From the NCBI RefSeq assembly GCF_009745975.1, contig NZ_WHOL01000002.1, positions 1 through 46,415 on the forward strand: a stretch of DNA of 46,415 nt. The letters are read 5' to 3'. The number at the start of each line of letters is the position of its first letter. Within the stretch, counting starts at the first letter, position 1. Source of the DNA: Actinokineospora pegani (GTDB taxonomy: Bacteria > Actinomycetota > Actinomycetes > Mycobacteriales > Pseudonocardiaceae). The notes under the pieces were generated by a model that was not told the origin of the DNA, ran no database searches, and saw nothing but the letters and a program-made list of their open reading frames with translations. Positions 32,825-41,630 of the stretch are shown here, in pieces. A program made the position numbers and the translations under genes.

Positions 32825-33611
32825 ACGGCGTGCTCGGCGACACCGCCGCGCTCATCGGCAGGCACCTGCTGCACCTGCGGCGGACGCCGACCAGGGGCCT
32901 CGGCGTCACGCTGACGCCGCTGACGATGGTCCTGGTGCTGGGGGCTACATGCTGAACAACGCGATCTCCGTGCGCGGGGGCGACTACCTGGACTACATGA
33001 TGGCCGGGGTCGGCGCGCAGGTCGCGCTCGCGTGCGTGGGCAGCATCGCCATCGGCACGGCCACCAGCCTGCGCAACGGCCTGGTCGACCGGTTCCGGTC
33101 GCTGCCCACCTCGCGCGGGGTGATCCTGTTCGCGCACACGGTGTCCGACCTGGGCCTGGCGGTGATCGGCATCGGCATCGCCTCGGTCGTCGGCGTGCTG
33201 CTGGGCTGGCGGCCGGACACCGGCGCGCTGTCGATCGCGGCGGGTTTCGGCCTGCTGGTGCTGTTCACCTTCGTGATGCTGTGGTTCGGCGTGCTGCTGG
33301 GCCTGCTGGTGCGCAGCCCGGAGGCGCTGGGGGCGCTGTCGGGGCTGGTGCTGGTGTGCGGGTCGTTCCTGTCCAACGCCTTCGTGCCGCTCGACGGCCT
33401 GCCCGCGTGGCTGCGGACGCTGTCGGAGTGGAACCCGATCAGCGCGGTGACCACCGCGTGCCGCGAGCTGTGGGGCGGGCCGGGTTCGGCGAGCACCGGC
33501 AGCGTCGTCTCCGAGCACCCGCTGGCCACCGCGCTGGTGGTGCTCGCCGTCATCGCGGCCGTGACCGTGCCGCTGAGCTGCCGCGCCTACGGCAAGGCCG
33601 AGCACCGGTAG
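32821..33611 (+). pseudogene. ABC-2 type permease (DrrB type) with a frameshift near its start
   Basis: From GTG 32821 the frame reads VNGVLGDTAALIGRHLLHLR and then LTPLTMVLVLG before a stop at 32953-32955. The remainder continues in another frame (ATG 32949: MLNNAISVRGGDYLDYMMAG) to 33611. It keeps five hydrophobic segments and the motif FLSNAFVPLDGLPAWLR of ABC-2 permeases. A single missing base near 32940 explains the shift. The 220-aa downstream part could be translated alone but lacks the first membrane helix, and the partner ATPase is broken. It is convergent with the LuxR fragment. Confidence 0.75.
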
Positions 33612-34301
33612 TCACCAGTCGTCGTCCGCGTTGACGACGTCGATCAGTTGGGACCGCTCGGTCAGGCCGAGCTTGCGGTAGCTGTTGGTGAGGTGGAACT
33701 CCACGGTCCGCCGCGCCACGAACAGCGATTGCGCGATCTCCTCGTTGCTGCTGCCCTGCGCGGCGAGGGCCACGACCTGGCGTTCGGCGGGGGTGAGCGC
33801 GTCGAGCCCGTGCAGGCGGTCGCGGCGCGGCCTGCCGCCCGCGGCGACCAGTTCGGCGCGCGCGCGGGCGACCAGCGCCGACGCGCCGCACCCGGCGGCG
33901 AGGTCGAGGCCGCGGCGCAATGCCCTGCGCGCGGCCTCGTCGTCGTCACCGCGGTGGGCGACGCCGAGTTCGACCAGCGTCTTCGCCAGTTCCAGCCGCG
34001 CCGGGGACTTCTCGCCGTGGGTCACCGCGTCGTGCAACAGCATGGTGTCGCCCTCGACCACCCCGAGGGTGCGCAGCGCAGACCCGACAAGACCGTCGGT
34101 GCCCCACCGCGCCGCCAGGTCGAGGGCCGCCCGCGCCAGCAGGCTGGCCGCCTCCGCCTCCCCGAGCCGGTGGTGCAGCAGCGCGGCCCGGCCCCGCCAG
34201 GGGAAGTACGCCTCGCCTTCGATGTCCCACCGGGCCAGCGCCCGACCGCAGGTCAGGACCTGCTCGAGCGCGCCCCGCAGGTCCCCCCGCGCCTCGAGCA
34301 C
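33612..34301 (-). CDS. C-terminal part of a LuxR-family (LAL-type) regulator, N-terminally truncated
   Basis: The open part is 229 aa from GTG 34301. The LuxR-frame similarity begins further upstream, at about 34325. Residues 1-150 are helical repeats of the LAL sensor region (GEAEAASLLARAALDLAARW, RLELAKTLVELGVAHRGDDD). Residues about 165-225 are the LuxR DNA-binding domain (LTPAERQVVALAAQGSSNEE, ARRTVEFHLTNSYRKLGLTE). Full LAL proteins are about 900 aa with an N-terminal ATPase, which is missing here. The gene is fused head-on to the truncated end of the AAA ATPase gene upstream, so it is probably a deletion product. It may still make a DNA-binding fragment. Confidence 0.65.
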   Translation of the reverse strand: MLEARGDLRGALEQVLTCGRALARWDIEGEAYFPWRGRAALLHHRLGEAEAASLLARAALDLAARWGTDGLVGSALRTLGVVEGDTMLLHDAVTHGEKSPARLELAKTLVELGVAHRGDDDEAARRALRRGLDLAAGCGASALVARARAELVAAGGRPRRDRLHGLDALTPAERQVVALAAQGSSNEEIAQSLFVARRTVEFHLTNSYRKLGLTERSQLIDVVNADDDW

Positions 34302-35070
34302 CTCCGCGCGCCACCAGCAGCCAGCACCAGCGGTAGGACCGCTCCGCGTCGCGCGGGACCGCGGAGCGCACGAGGTCGGCCGCCTCGTCGTAGGCGACCG
34401 GCTCGACCTCCCCGGCGCCGTCGATCTGCAGGATCAGCGCGCCGGGGACGGCCAGCAGGACGGGCGAGTGGGTGGCGATGAGGAACTGGCAGCCCCGCCC
34501 CGCGAGCTCGACGACCCGGGACACCAGGGCGAGGCAGCCCCGCACCGACAGCGCGGCCTCCGGTTCGTCGAGGACGTAGAGGCCGTCCGGACCGAAGCGG
34601 TGCGCCACCACGTCGAGGAAGGACTCGCCGTGGGAGCGTTCGTGCGGGGACACCCCGCCGTAGGACGAGAGCAGCCCGCCGCCTTCCCGGTGCAGGCGCT
34701 CGATCTCGGTCGCCACGTTGTAGAACGACTCGGCGCGCAGGAAGAACCCGGTCCGCGGCTTGCGCACGCCCCAGCGCAGCACCACGTGGTCGCCGAGGCT
34801 GGACTCGCTGGCGCGGGTGGCGAAGCGGAAGGACTGCGAGCCGCCCTCGGGGTTGAACCCGGCGGCGACGGCGATCGCCTCCACCAGGGTGGACTTGCCG
34901 CTGCCGTTGTCACCGACCAGGAAGGTCACGGCCGGGTCCAGGTCCAGTCCGCCCGCCGCGGCCAGCCACCGCACCACCGGCAGCGTGAACGGGTAGCCGC
35001 CCGGGGTGTCGTGCGCGTCCAGCCGGACCTGCCGCAGGAACCCCCCTGGACGCGCGCGCACGACCCCCAC
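33946..35070 (-). CDS. AAA-family ABC/SMC-like ATPase, C-terminus replaced by read-through into LuxR fragment (374 aa)
   Basis: It starts at GTG 35070 (MGVVRARPGGFLRQVRLDAH). Residues 1-245 match small AAA_21-type ATPases of the COG3910 kind: Walker A VGDNGSGKSTLVEAIAV, a signature-like SHGESFLDVV, Walker B GLYVLDEPEAALS, and the switch His in FLIATHSPVLL. Family similarity stops near 34325, after AVPRDAERSYRW. The remaining 125 residues are out-of-frame LuxR sequence and read as Arg/Gly/Ala-rich filler. The core fold looks nearly complete, so function may persist. It lies 36 bp downstream of the DUF5996 gene on the same strand. Confidence 0.7.
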   Translation of the reverse strand: MGVVRARPGGFLRQVRLDAHDTPGGYPFTLPVVRWLAAAGGLDLDPAVTFLVGDNGSGKSTLVEAIAVAAGFNPEGGSQSFRFATRASESSLGDHVVLRWGVRKPRTGFFLRAESFYNVATEIERLHREGGGLLSSYGGVSPHERSHGESFLDVVAHRFGPDGLYVLDEPEAALSVRGCLALVSRVVELAGRGCQFLIATHSPVLLAVPGALILQIDGAGEVEPVAYDEAADLVRSAVPRDAERSYRWCWLLVARGGARGAGGPAGRARAGPDLRSGAGPVGHRRRGVLPLAGPGRAAAPPARGGGGGQPAGAGGPRPGGAVGHRRSCRVCAAHPRGGRGRHHAVARRGDPRREVPGAAGTGEDAGRTRRRPPR

Positions 35071-35106
35071 CCCAGACCTCGTCGCAACCGCACCCAGCGT
35101 AGCGGG

Positions 35107-36033
35107 TCAGCCGAGCGCCACCACCGGGTCCGTGGTGCCGTTGGCGCAGGCGAGGGCGTCGACGTCCCAGCCCGCCAGGGTGGCGCCCGCGCGGTAGGCC
35201 GCCTCGAAGAAGTCGAGGACCGCCTGACGCGGGCCCGGGGCCGTCCTGGCCGCCTCGTAGGGCAGGACGGCCAGGTGGCTGTCCTTGCGGGGCAGCCAGG
35301 TCGCGCCCTCGGGGAGGGGGTGGTCGGCCAGGCCCTCGGGCTCCGGGGCGGTGTAGGAGTAGAACGCGGGGGCCGGGTAGTCCGGGTCGCCGAACCAGAA
35401 GCCGGAGCTGACGACCTCGCGGGAGTAGGCCTCCCTGGTCACCGGGTCGGTGCTGGGGGGCTGGTCGACCGGGGTGTCGGCGAAGCGGGTGACGGCGATG
35501 TCGAAGGTGTGCCAGAAGTGGTGCACGGGGCTGGTCTTGCCGGAGAAGCGTGCCGCGAACTCCTCCAGGACCAGGTTGACCTGGCTGAGCACCTGCCAGT
35601 AGCGGGTGACGGCGTCGGGGTCGTAGGTGGCGTGCTCGGTGTCCTCGGCGAACGGGCGGTCGGCGTCGGGCAGGTCGAACGGGCGGGCCCGGGAGATGTC
35701 GAGGTCGACGCCGACGGCGCGCAGGGTCTCGGTCAGGTGGGCGTGGAAGGTGGCGACCGAGTTGCCCGGCAGCGCGAACGACGACGTGCGGCCGTCGGTC
35801 GCGGTGGCGGTGAGGGTGTGCGCGAGGAAGTCGAAGTCCACGGCGAACGTCGGCGCCAGGCCCATCGGGCGGGTGGTGATGCCGCGGCCGGTCAGGTGGA
35901 AGGGCACGTTCCACCAGTGGTTGCGGCGCACGCTCGCGGCGAGGCGGACCTTGCCGACGAGCTGCGCGTACCGCTGCAGCGTGGGGATGGTGTCCGACCA
36001 GCCCTCGTACGGGATCGACGGGAACAGCTCCAT
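35107..36033 (-). CDS. DUF5996 family protein (308 aa)
   Basis: It starts at ATG 36033 (MELFPSIPYEGWSDTIPTLQ), overlapping the NmrA stop by one base (TGATG). The conserved features of the family are present: YEGWSDTIPTLQRYAQLVGK, RNHWWNVPFHLTGRGITT, DFDFLAHTL, VHHFWHTFDIAVTRF and FWFGDPDYPAPAFYSYTAPE. There is no signal peptide. Function is unknown. The many conserved Trp, His and Asp residues suggest a binding or enzymatic fold. It is part of the hydrolase/NmrA operon. Confidence 0.88.
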   Translation of the reverse strand: MELFPSIPYEGWSDTIPTLQRYAQLVGKVRLAASVRRNHWWNVPFHLTGRGITTRPMGLAPTFAVDFDFLAHTLTATATDGRTSSFALPGNSVATFHAHLTETLRAVGVDLDISRARPFDLPDADRPFAEDTEHATYDPDAVTRYWQVLSQVNLVLEEFAARFSGKTSPVHHFWHTFDIAVTRFADTPVDQPPSTDPVTREAYSREVVSSGFWFGDPDYPAPAFYSYTAPEPEGLADHPLPEGATWLPRKDSHLAVLPYEAARTAPGPRQAVLDFFEAAYRAGATLAGWDVDALACANGTTDPVVALG

Positions 36034-36902
36034 CAGGCGGTACCTCCGGGGAACGCGCGGTGGGCCCAGGCGTCGAATGACGTCCAGCCCACGGCGGGGT
36101 GGTCGCGGCGCAGGGCGGCGATGTCGACCTGGTAGCCGTCCGCGGACAGGAAGCGCCACATCGCGGACATGTCGGCGCCGCGGATCGACTCGAGCGGGAC
36201 CGGCTCGTGCCGGACCGGCCGGTCGAGGGCGGCGCCGAGCGCGGCGGCCATGGCGGCGGGCGTGGGCGCGTCGCCCGCCAGCTCGTACCGGGCGCCGAGG
36301 TGCTGCCCGGGCGCGGCCAGCACCTCGGCGACGAACCGGCCGAGGTCGTCGCGGTCGAGCTGCTGCAACGGCTTGTCGGCGGCCAGCGGCAGCGCGAGGA
36401 CGCCCGCGCGGATGTCGTCGGCCCCGCCCAGGGCGTTGTCGTAGAAGTACGCGGGCGCGACGATCGTGTGCGGGAGGTCCCCGCCCACCAGCTCGCGCTC
36501 CACCACGGCCTTGCTCTCGAAGTGCGGCACGCCCGTGCCCGCGGTGGCGCCCGCGACCGAGGCGAACACCAGGTGCGGCAACCGGGCGTCGGCGGCGGCG
36601 CCGAGGATGGCCCGGCCTTGCGCCAGCTCAGCGTCCACACCGGACTCGAACGGGGTGGTCAGCGCGAACGCCGCCGCCGCCCCGGTCATGGCGGTGGCGA
36701 GGGCCGCCCGGTCGGTGAACCCGCCCTGGGCCAGTTCGACCCCCTGGGCGGCCAGGCGGGCGGCGGAGGCCGACGCGGTGTCGCGGACCAGGGCCCGCAC
36801 CGGACGGCCCGCGGCCAGGAGGGCGCGCAGGACCGCGCCACCCTGTCCGCCGGTCGCCCCGAGCACGAGGACCGGCGCGGTCTCAGCCGTGGAGCGCGTC
36901 AT
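36033..36902 (-). CDS. NmrA-like NAD(P)-binding protein (289 aa)
   Basis: It starts at ATG 36902 (MTRSTAETAPVLVLGATGGQ). The Rossmann dinucleotide motif is GATGGQGG at about 15-22, followed by VRALVRD, the typical NADP-discriminating Arg strand. Other family marks are AFALTTPFESGVDAELAQGR, HLVFASVAGA, HFESKAVVER, and APAYFYDNALGG. The active-site YxxxK of short-chain dehydrogenases is replaced by HFESK, as in NmrA/HSCARG proteins, which often act as redox sensors instead of enzymes. It overlaps the hydrolase gene by 20 nt and DUF5996 by 1 nt. Confidence 0.9.
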   Translation of the reverse strand: MTRSTAETAPVLVLGATGGQGGAVLRALLAAGRPVRALVRDTASASAARLAAQGVELAQGGFTDRAALATAMTGAAAAFALTTPFESGVDAELAQGRAILGAAADARLPHLVFASVAGATAGTGVPHFESKAVVERELVGGDLPHTIVAPAYFYDNALGGADDIRAGVLALPLAADKPLQQLDRDDLGRFVAEVLAAPGQHLGARYELAGDAPTPAAMAAALGAALDRPVRHEPVPLESIRGADMSAMWRFLSADGYQVDIAALRRDHPAVGWTSFDAWAHRAFPGGTA

Positions 36903-37839
36903 GCAGGAACTCCCCAGCCTGTCGGGTCGCGGCGCGCGCGGCGCGCGTGTCGCGCAGCGCGTCGAGCATCACGAAGTCGTGGATGATCCCCTGGTAGCGC
37001 ACGGCCGTGGTCGGCACGCCCGCCGCGCGCAGCTTGGCGGCGTAGGCCTCGCCCTCGTCGCGCAGCACGTCGGCCTCGGCGACGATCACCAGGGCCTGCG
37101 GCAGCCCGGCGAGCTGGTCGGTGGTGGCGCGCAGCGGGGACGCGGTGACCTCCGCGCGCTGGGCCGGGTCGGTGGTGTACTGGTCCCAGAACCAGCGCAT
37201 GCCCTCGCGGGACAGGAAGTAGCCGGTCTCGAACTGGTCGTAGGACGCGGTGTCGAACGCGGCGTCGGTCACCGGGTAGAACAGCACCTGCGCGGCCAGG
37301 GCCGGGCCGCCGCGCTCCTTGGCCAGCAGGGTCGTCGCGGCGGTCATGTTCCCGCCGACGGAGTCGCCCGCCACCGCGATCCGGCCCGCGTCGAGGTCGT
37401 GCTCGGCGCCGTGCTCGGCGATCCAGGTCAGCGCGGCGTAGACCTCCTCGACGGCCACCGGGTAGCGGGCCTCGGGCGAGAGGCTGTAGTTGGTGAACAC
37501 CACGGCGGCGTCGGCGCGCACGGCCAGCTCGCGGACCAGGCGGTCGTGGGTGTGCGCGTTGCCGAAGACCCAGCCCGCGCCGTGGGTGTAGAGGACCACC
37601 GGCAGCACGGCGGTCGAGCCCGCCGGGCGGACGATGGTGAGCGAGACCTCCCCGGTCGGTCCGCCCGCGACGGTCAGCTCGGTGACGTCGGCGTCCGGCC
37701 GCTCGACGCCCGCGCCCGCCTGCACCTCGTCGACGGTCTTGCGCCCCTCGACGGGGCCGAGGTCGTGCAGGAACGGGGGTTTGCTCGTGGCGTCGGCGAA
37801 TTCCTGGGCGGCGGGTTCGAGCACGGGTTCGGCGGTCAT
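36883..37839 (-). CDS. Alpha/beta hydrolase, hormone-sensitive-lipase type (318 aa)
   Basis: It starts at ATG 37839 (MTAEPVLEPAAQEFADATSK) behind GAGGGTGGGGG. The earlier ATG at 37875 has no ribosome site. The oxyanion motif is YTHGAGWVFG (usually HGGG). The nucleophile elbow is GDSVGGN, the acid lies in EADVLRDEGEAY, and the His is in IIHDFVML. Together these give a complete Ser-Asp-His triad of an HSL-family esterase acting on small acyl or aryl esters. It is paralogous to the adjacent upstream hydrolase and separated from it by 55 bp. Confidence 0.9.
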   Translation of the reverse strand: MTAEPVLEPAAQEFADATSKPPFLHDLGPVEGRKTVDEVQAGAGVERPDADVTELTVAGGPTGEVSLTIVRPAGSTAVLPVVLYTHGAGWVFGNAHTHDRLVRELAVRADAAVVFTNYSLSPEARYPVAVEEVYAALTWIAEHGAEHDLDAGRIAVAGDSVGGNMTAATTLLAKERGGPALAAQVLFYPVTDAAFDTASYDQFETGYFLSREGMRWFWDQYTTDPAQRAEVTASPLRATTDQLAGLPQALVIVAEADVLRDEGEAYAAKLRAAGVPTTAVRYQGIIHDFVMLDALRDTRAARAATRQAGEFLHDALHG

Positions 37840-37894
37840 GCCCCCACCCTCGTCCCCCGGGGCGGTCCCGCGCATCGGTCGATCGACGCAAGTG

Positions 37895-38875
37895 TCACCC
37901 GGTCAGCGCCTCGGCGAGGAAGGCCGCGCCCTGGGCGACCGCGGCCTTGGTGGCGGGGATGTCGCGCAGGGCCCGCAGGGAGACGAAGTCGTGGGTCGTG
38001 CCCAGGTAGCGGGTGGCGGTGACCGGGACGCCCGCGGCCAGCAGGCGGCGCGCGTACTGCTCGCCCTCGTCGCGCGCGACGTCGGCCTCGGCGGTGACCA
38101 CCAGCGCGGGCGGCAGCCCGGCGAGCTGGTCGAGGGAGGCCAGCAGCGGGGCGGCGGTGGGTTCGGCCAGGTCCGCCGAGCGGTCGGCGTACTCGCGCCA
38201 GTACCAGGTGGCCTGCTCGCTGGTCAGCAGGTAGCCGTCGGCGAACCGCTCGTGCGACCCGCTGGCGCAGCGCGGGTCGGTCAGCGGGTAGTAGAGCACC
38301 TGCGCGCGGACCCGCGGGCCGCCGCGCTGTTTGGTGAGCATGGTGAGCGCGGTCGCGATGGTCGCCCCCGCGCAGTCGCCCGCCACCGCCAGCCGGGAGC
38401 CGTCCAGGTCGAGCCCGGCCGGGCCCGTCGCGGCCCAGGTCAACAGCGAGTAGCACTCCTCGATGGCGACCGGGAAGCGCGCCTCCGGGGTGCGGGTGTA
38501 CTCGGGGACGAGGAAGACCGCGCCCGAGGCCAGCACGAGTTCGCGGACGAGCCGGGCGTGCGTGCGCGCGTCGCCGAGCATCCAGCGCCCGCCGTGGACG
38601 TAGACGACGGCGGGCAGCGGCCCGGGGACGTGCGCGGGCCGGAACACCGCGTAGCCGACCAGCCCGGCCGGGCCCTCCGGCACCACCCCGAACCGCACGT
38701 CGACCCGGTCGTCGCCGTTGTCCTCCTGCGACTCCACCAGGGCGAGCCTGCCGTCGTCCGGGCCGAGTTGCTGCAGGTACGGCGGCGCGGAGGAGGCCGC
38801 GACCAGCCGGGCCACCCGCGGGTCGAGCACGATCGGCGCCTCATCCGGCGAACCGCTGCCCACGTCCGATCCCAT
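37895..38875 (-). CDS. Alpha/beta hydrolase, HSL type, with Cys at the nucleophile position (326 aa)
   Basis: It starts at ATG 38875 (MGSDVGSGSPDEAPIVLDPR) with AGGTGAGG upstream. The HSL marks are YVHGGRWMLGD, EYTRTPEARFPVAIEE, EADVARDEGEQYARRL for the acid and TTHDFVSLRAL for the His. The nucleophile elbow reads GDCAGA instead of GDSAGA, and the codon is TGC. It could be a thiol hydrolase (as in dienelactone hydrolase, which uses Cys) or a poor enzyme. It is the first gene of the operon running to the AAA ATPase and is divergent from the LAL regulator gene, 66 bp away. Confidence 0.88.
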   Translation of the reverse strand: MGSDVGSGSPDEAPIVLDPRVARLVAASSAPPYLQQLGPDDGRLALVESQEDNGDDRVDVRFGVVPEGPAGLVGYAVFRPAHVPGPLPAVVYVHGGRWMLGDARTHARLVRELVLASGAVFLVPEYTRTPEARFPVAIEECYSLLTWAATGPAGLDLDGSRLAVAGDCAGATIATALTMLTKQRGGPRVRAQVLYYPLTDPRCASGSHERFADGYLLTSEQATWYWREYADRSADLAEPTAAPLLASLDQLAGLPPALVVTAEADVARDEGEQYARRLLAAGVPVTATRYLGTTHDFVSLRALRDIPATKAAVAQGAAFLAEALTG

Positions 38876-38941
38876 CCGCCTCACCTCTGGCCTGATCGTA
38901 CAGTTGGGGCAGAGTGGGGTTGGGCTTCCTGGGAGGGCGCG

Positions 38942-41626
38942 GTGGACCTCATCGGTCGCGACGAGGAGGCGGCCGCCGTGAGCGCGGTCGTCGACGCGGC
39001 CGCGCCGGGTCCGCGCGCGCTGCTGCTGCTGGGCGAGGCGGGCGCGGGCAAGACGGCGCTGCTGGCGTTCGCGCGGGCGGCGGGCGGGCGGCGGGTGTTG
39101 GCCGCGCAGGGCTGCCCCGCCGAGGCCGAGCAGCCCTTGTCCGGCCTGCACCAGTTGCTGCGCCCGCTGCTCGACGACCTCGACGGCCTCGCCGCGCACC
39201 TGCGCGCGGCCGTGCTGGGCGCGTTCGGGTTGGCGGGCTCCCCCGAGCCGGCCGCCCTGCGGGTGGCGGTGCTCACCCTGCTGGCCCAGGTGTCGGAACG
39301 CACGCCGCTGCTGCTGCTCGTCGACGACGTGGCGCTCATGGACCGCGATTCCCTCGACGTGCTGACGTTCGTCCTGCGCAGGCTCACCACCGAGCGGGTG
39401 GCCGTGCTGCTGGCCGCGCGCGGCTCGGTGCGCCCACCGGGCCTCGACTCGACCGTCCCGGTGCTGGTGCTGGGGCCGCTGACCGAGCAGGCCGCCGCCC
39501 GGCTGCTCGACGGCCTGCCCGGCTCCCCCACCGGCCGGGCCAGGCTGGACGTGCTGCGCGAGGCGGCGGGCAGCCCGCTGGCGCTGGTCGAGTTGGCGCG
39601 CGCCGCGGCGGCGGTCCCGCCCGGCGGGGACTCGCCGCGCGGTGTGCGCATCCAGGAGATGTTCGCCGACCGGCTGCGCGACCTGCCCGCCGCGACCCGG
39701 CGGCTGCTGGTCTACGCGGCCGCCGCCGAGCACGAGGACCTGGCGGCCACGATGGCCGCCGCCGGGGTCGACGACCTGGCGGCCTGGGCGCCCGCGGAAC
39801 GGGCGGGCCTGTTGTCGATCGCCGACGGCCGTGTCCACTTCCCACACCCGCTGGCGCGCCGCGCCGCCTACGCGGGCGCGCCCGCGGGCGACCGCGCCCA
39901 GGTCCACTCCGACCTCGCCGCCGCGCTCACCGACGACCCGGCCCGCCGGGCCTGGCACCTGGCCGAAGCGGCGGTGGGACCGGACGAGGCGGTCGCGGCG
40001 GCGTTGGAGGAGACCGTGGAGCGGGCCAGGCGCCGGGACGGGGTCCACGCGGCGGCGCGGGCGCTGGAACGGGCCGCCGAGCGCACGCCGGACCCGGTGC
40101 GGCGCGCCCGCCGGTACGCGAAGGCGCTCACCGCCGCCGCCGACCTGGGCGACCCGGCGTGGGTCAGGGAGCTGCACGGGCACGTCACCCGGCTGACCGA
40201 CGACCCGGCCGTGCTCGGCGTGGCCGCCGCGGGCGCCGGGCACGCGTTGTCCCTCTCCGGCAGACAGCGAGAGGCGTTCTCCTTGCTGCACAACGCTTTG
40301 CGTCGACCACACGACGACGGCACCACGCTGGCGCTCGCCGAGGCACTGGCGGCGGTGTCCATCCAATCCGGACTCCCCGAGCACCGGGCGCCGCTGGCCG
40401 CCCTGCTGGACCGGCTCGACGCGATCGGGGCGCGCGCCGCGTTCCGGGAGAACCTCGAGGTGCAGAGCGACCCGGTGGCGCACGCGGTGCGGGTGGCGAG
40501 GTCACCCTCCGCGGCCGTGCACCGGGTTCTGACCGGGGAGGCGGAGGTCTCCCGGTTGCTGAGCCTGGGGTCGGTGGCCTGGTTCGCCGACGAGTCCGAC
40601 ACGGCCGTCGCCGCGTTCCGGCAGGCGCTGGGCCAGTCGCACGACCCGCACGCGATCGGCGGGGTGGTGGGGTGCGTCCCGGCGCTGGCCTCCGCGCTGA
40701 TCGCCACGGGCCACTGGTCCGACGCCGACGACCTCCTGGCGGAGTACGCCGCGATCGCCGCCGTGCACCGGCTGTCCCCCCTGGCCGTCGACGTCGCGGC
40801 GCTGGCCGCGGAGCTGGCGGCCGCTCGCGGGACCGGCCCCCGCGCGCTGCCGTGTGACCGCGTCCCCCTCGACGAGAACCTCGCCACCCACGCCCGTCTC
40901 CTGCGCGCGGCGGGCGTCACAGCCCTGTCCGAGGGCGACGGCGAATCCGCCTACCGGCACCTCCGCGCCCTCTTCGACGACGACGGCGCACCCCTGCACT
41001 TCGTCCTCTCCGACCGCTCGGTCGCCGACCTGGCCGCCGCCGCCCGGCTCGCGGGCAGGCCCGAGGCCGCCGCGGCCGTCGTCTCGGCCGTCCGCGCCCG
41101 CCACGGCGACCAGCCCACGACCCGGATGCGCCTGCTGCTCCACCACGCCGTCGCCCTGGCGGGCGAGGGCACAGCCCTCTCAGCCGAGACCGAGCGCGAG
41201 CACCGCCTGGCCGTGATCGACCCCGAGGCCGAGCAGTGGCCCCTGGACCGGGCCCGGGCCCGCCTGGACTACGCCCGCTGGCTGCGTCGACGACGCCGCG
41301 CGCTGGAGGCCCGCCCCCTGCTCGGCGCGGCCCTGGACACCTTCACCCGCCTGGGCGCGACCCCGTTGGCCGCCGCGGCCGCCACCGAACTGCGGGCCAG
41401 CGGCGCGGCGGTCACCGCCGCACCGCGCCCGGCCGCCGACCCGCTGGGGGACCTGACCCCGCAACAACGCGAGATCGTCCGCCTGGCCGCCCAGGGCCTG
41501 CGCAACCGCGAGATCGCCGAACAGCTCTTCCTCTCCCCCCGCACCGTCGGCTCCCACCTGCACAACGCCTACCCCAAGCTCGGGATCAGCGGCCGCCACC
41601 AACTCCGCGACGTCCTGGGCGGCTGA
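38942..41626 (+). CDS. LuxR-family LAL-type transcriptional regulator (894 aa)
   Basis: It starts at GTG 38942 (VDLIGRDEEAAAVSAVVDAA) after GGGAGGG. Walker A GEAGAGKTALLAFA is at about 31, and Walker B is LLLLVDDVALMD. A long helical-repeat middle region follows. The C-terminal LuxR domain carries LTPQQREIVRLAAQGLRNRE and SPRTVGSHLHNAYPKLGISG. Length is that of full LAL regulators. It is divergent from the two-hydrolase operon, so it likely controls it. The stop lies 4 nt from the convergent XRE gene stop. Confidence 0.93.
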   Translation: MDLIGRDEEAAAVSAVVDAAAPGPRALLLLGEAGAGKTALLAFARAAGGRRVLAAQGCPAEAEQPLSGLHQLLRPLLDDLDGLAAHLRAAVLGAFGLAGSPEPAALRVAVLTLLAQVSERTPLLLLVDDVALMDRDSLDVLTFVLRRLTTERVAVLLAARGSVRPPGLDSTVPVLVLGPLTEQAAARLLDGLPGSPTGRARLDVLREAAGSPLALVELARAAAAVPPGGDSPRGVRIQEMFADRLRDLPAATRRLLVYAAAAEHEDLAATMAAAGVDDLAAWAPAERAGLLSIADGRVHFPHPLARRAAYAGAPAGDRAQVHSDLAAALTDDPARRAWHLAEAAVGPDEAVAAALEETVERARRRDGVHAAARALERAAERTPDPVRRARRYAKALTAAADLGDPAWVRELHGHVTRLTDDPAVLGVAAAGAGHALSLSGRQREAFSLLHNALRRPHDDGTTLALAEALAAVSIQSGLPEHRAPLAALLDRLDAIGARAAFRENLEVQSDPVAHAVRVARSPSAAVHRVLTGEAEVSRLLSLGSVAWFADESDTAVAAFRQALGQSHDPHAIGGVVGCVPALASALIATGHWSDADDLLAEYAAIAAVHRLSPLAVDVAALAAELAAARGTGPRALPCDRVPLDENLATHARLLRAAGVTALSEGDGESAYRHLRALFDDDGAPLHFVLSDRSVADLAAAARLAGRPEAAAAVVSAVRARHGDQPTTRMRLLLHHAVALAGEGTALSAETEREHRLAVIDPEAEQWPLDRARARLDYARWLRRRRRALEARPLLGAALDTFTRLGATPLAAAAATELRASGAAVTAAPRPAADPLGDLTPQQREIVRLAAQGLRNREIAEQLFLSPRTVGSHLHNAYPKLGISGRHQLRDVLGG

Positions 41627-41630
41627 CCGC

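Noticed and set aside
32930-32960. Programmed frameshift in the ABC permease
   Set aside because: No slippery heptamer with downstream structure is evident, and the partner ATPase is truncated, so decay or sequencing error is simpler.
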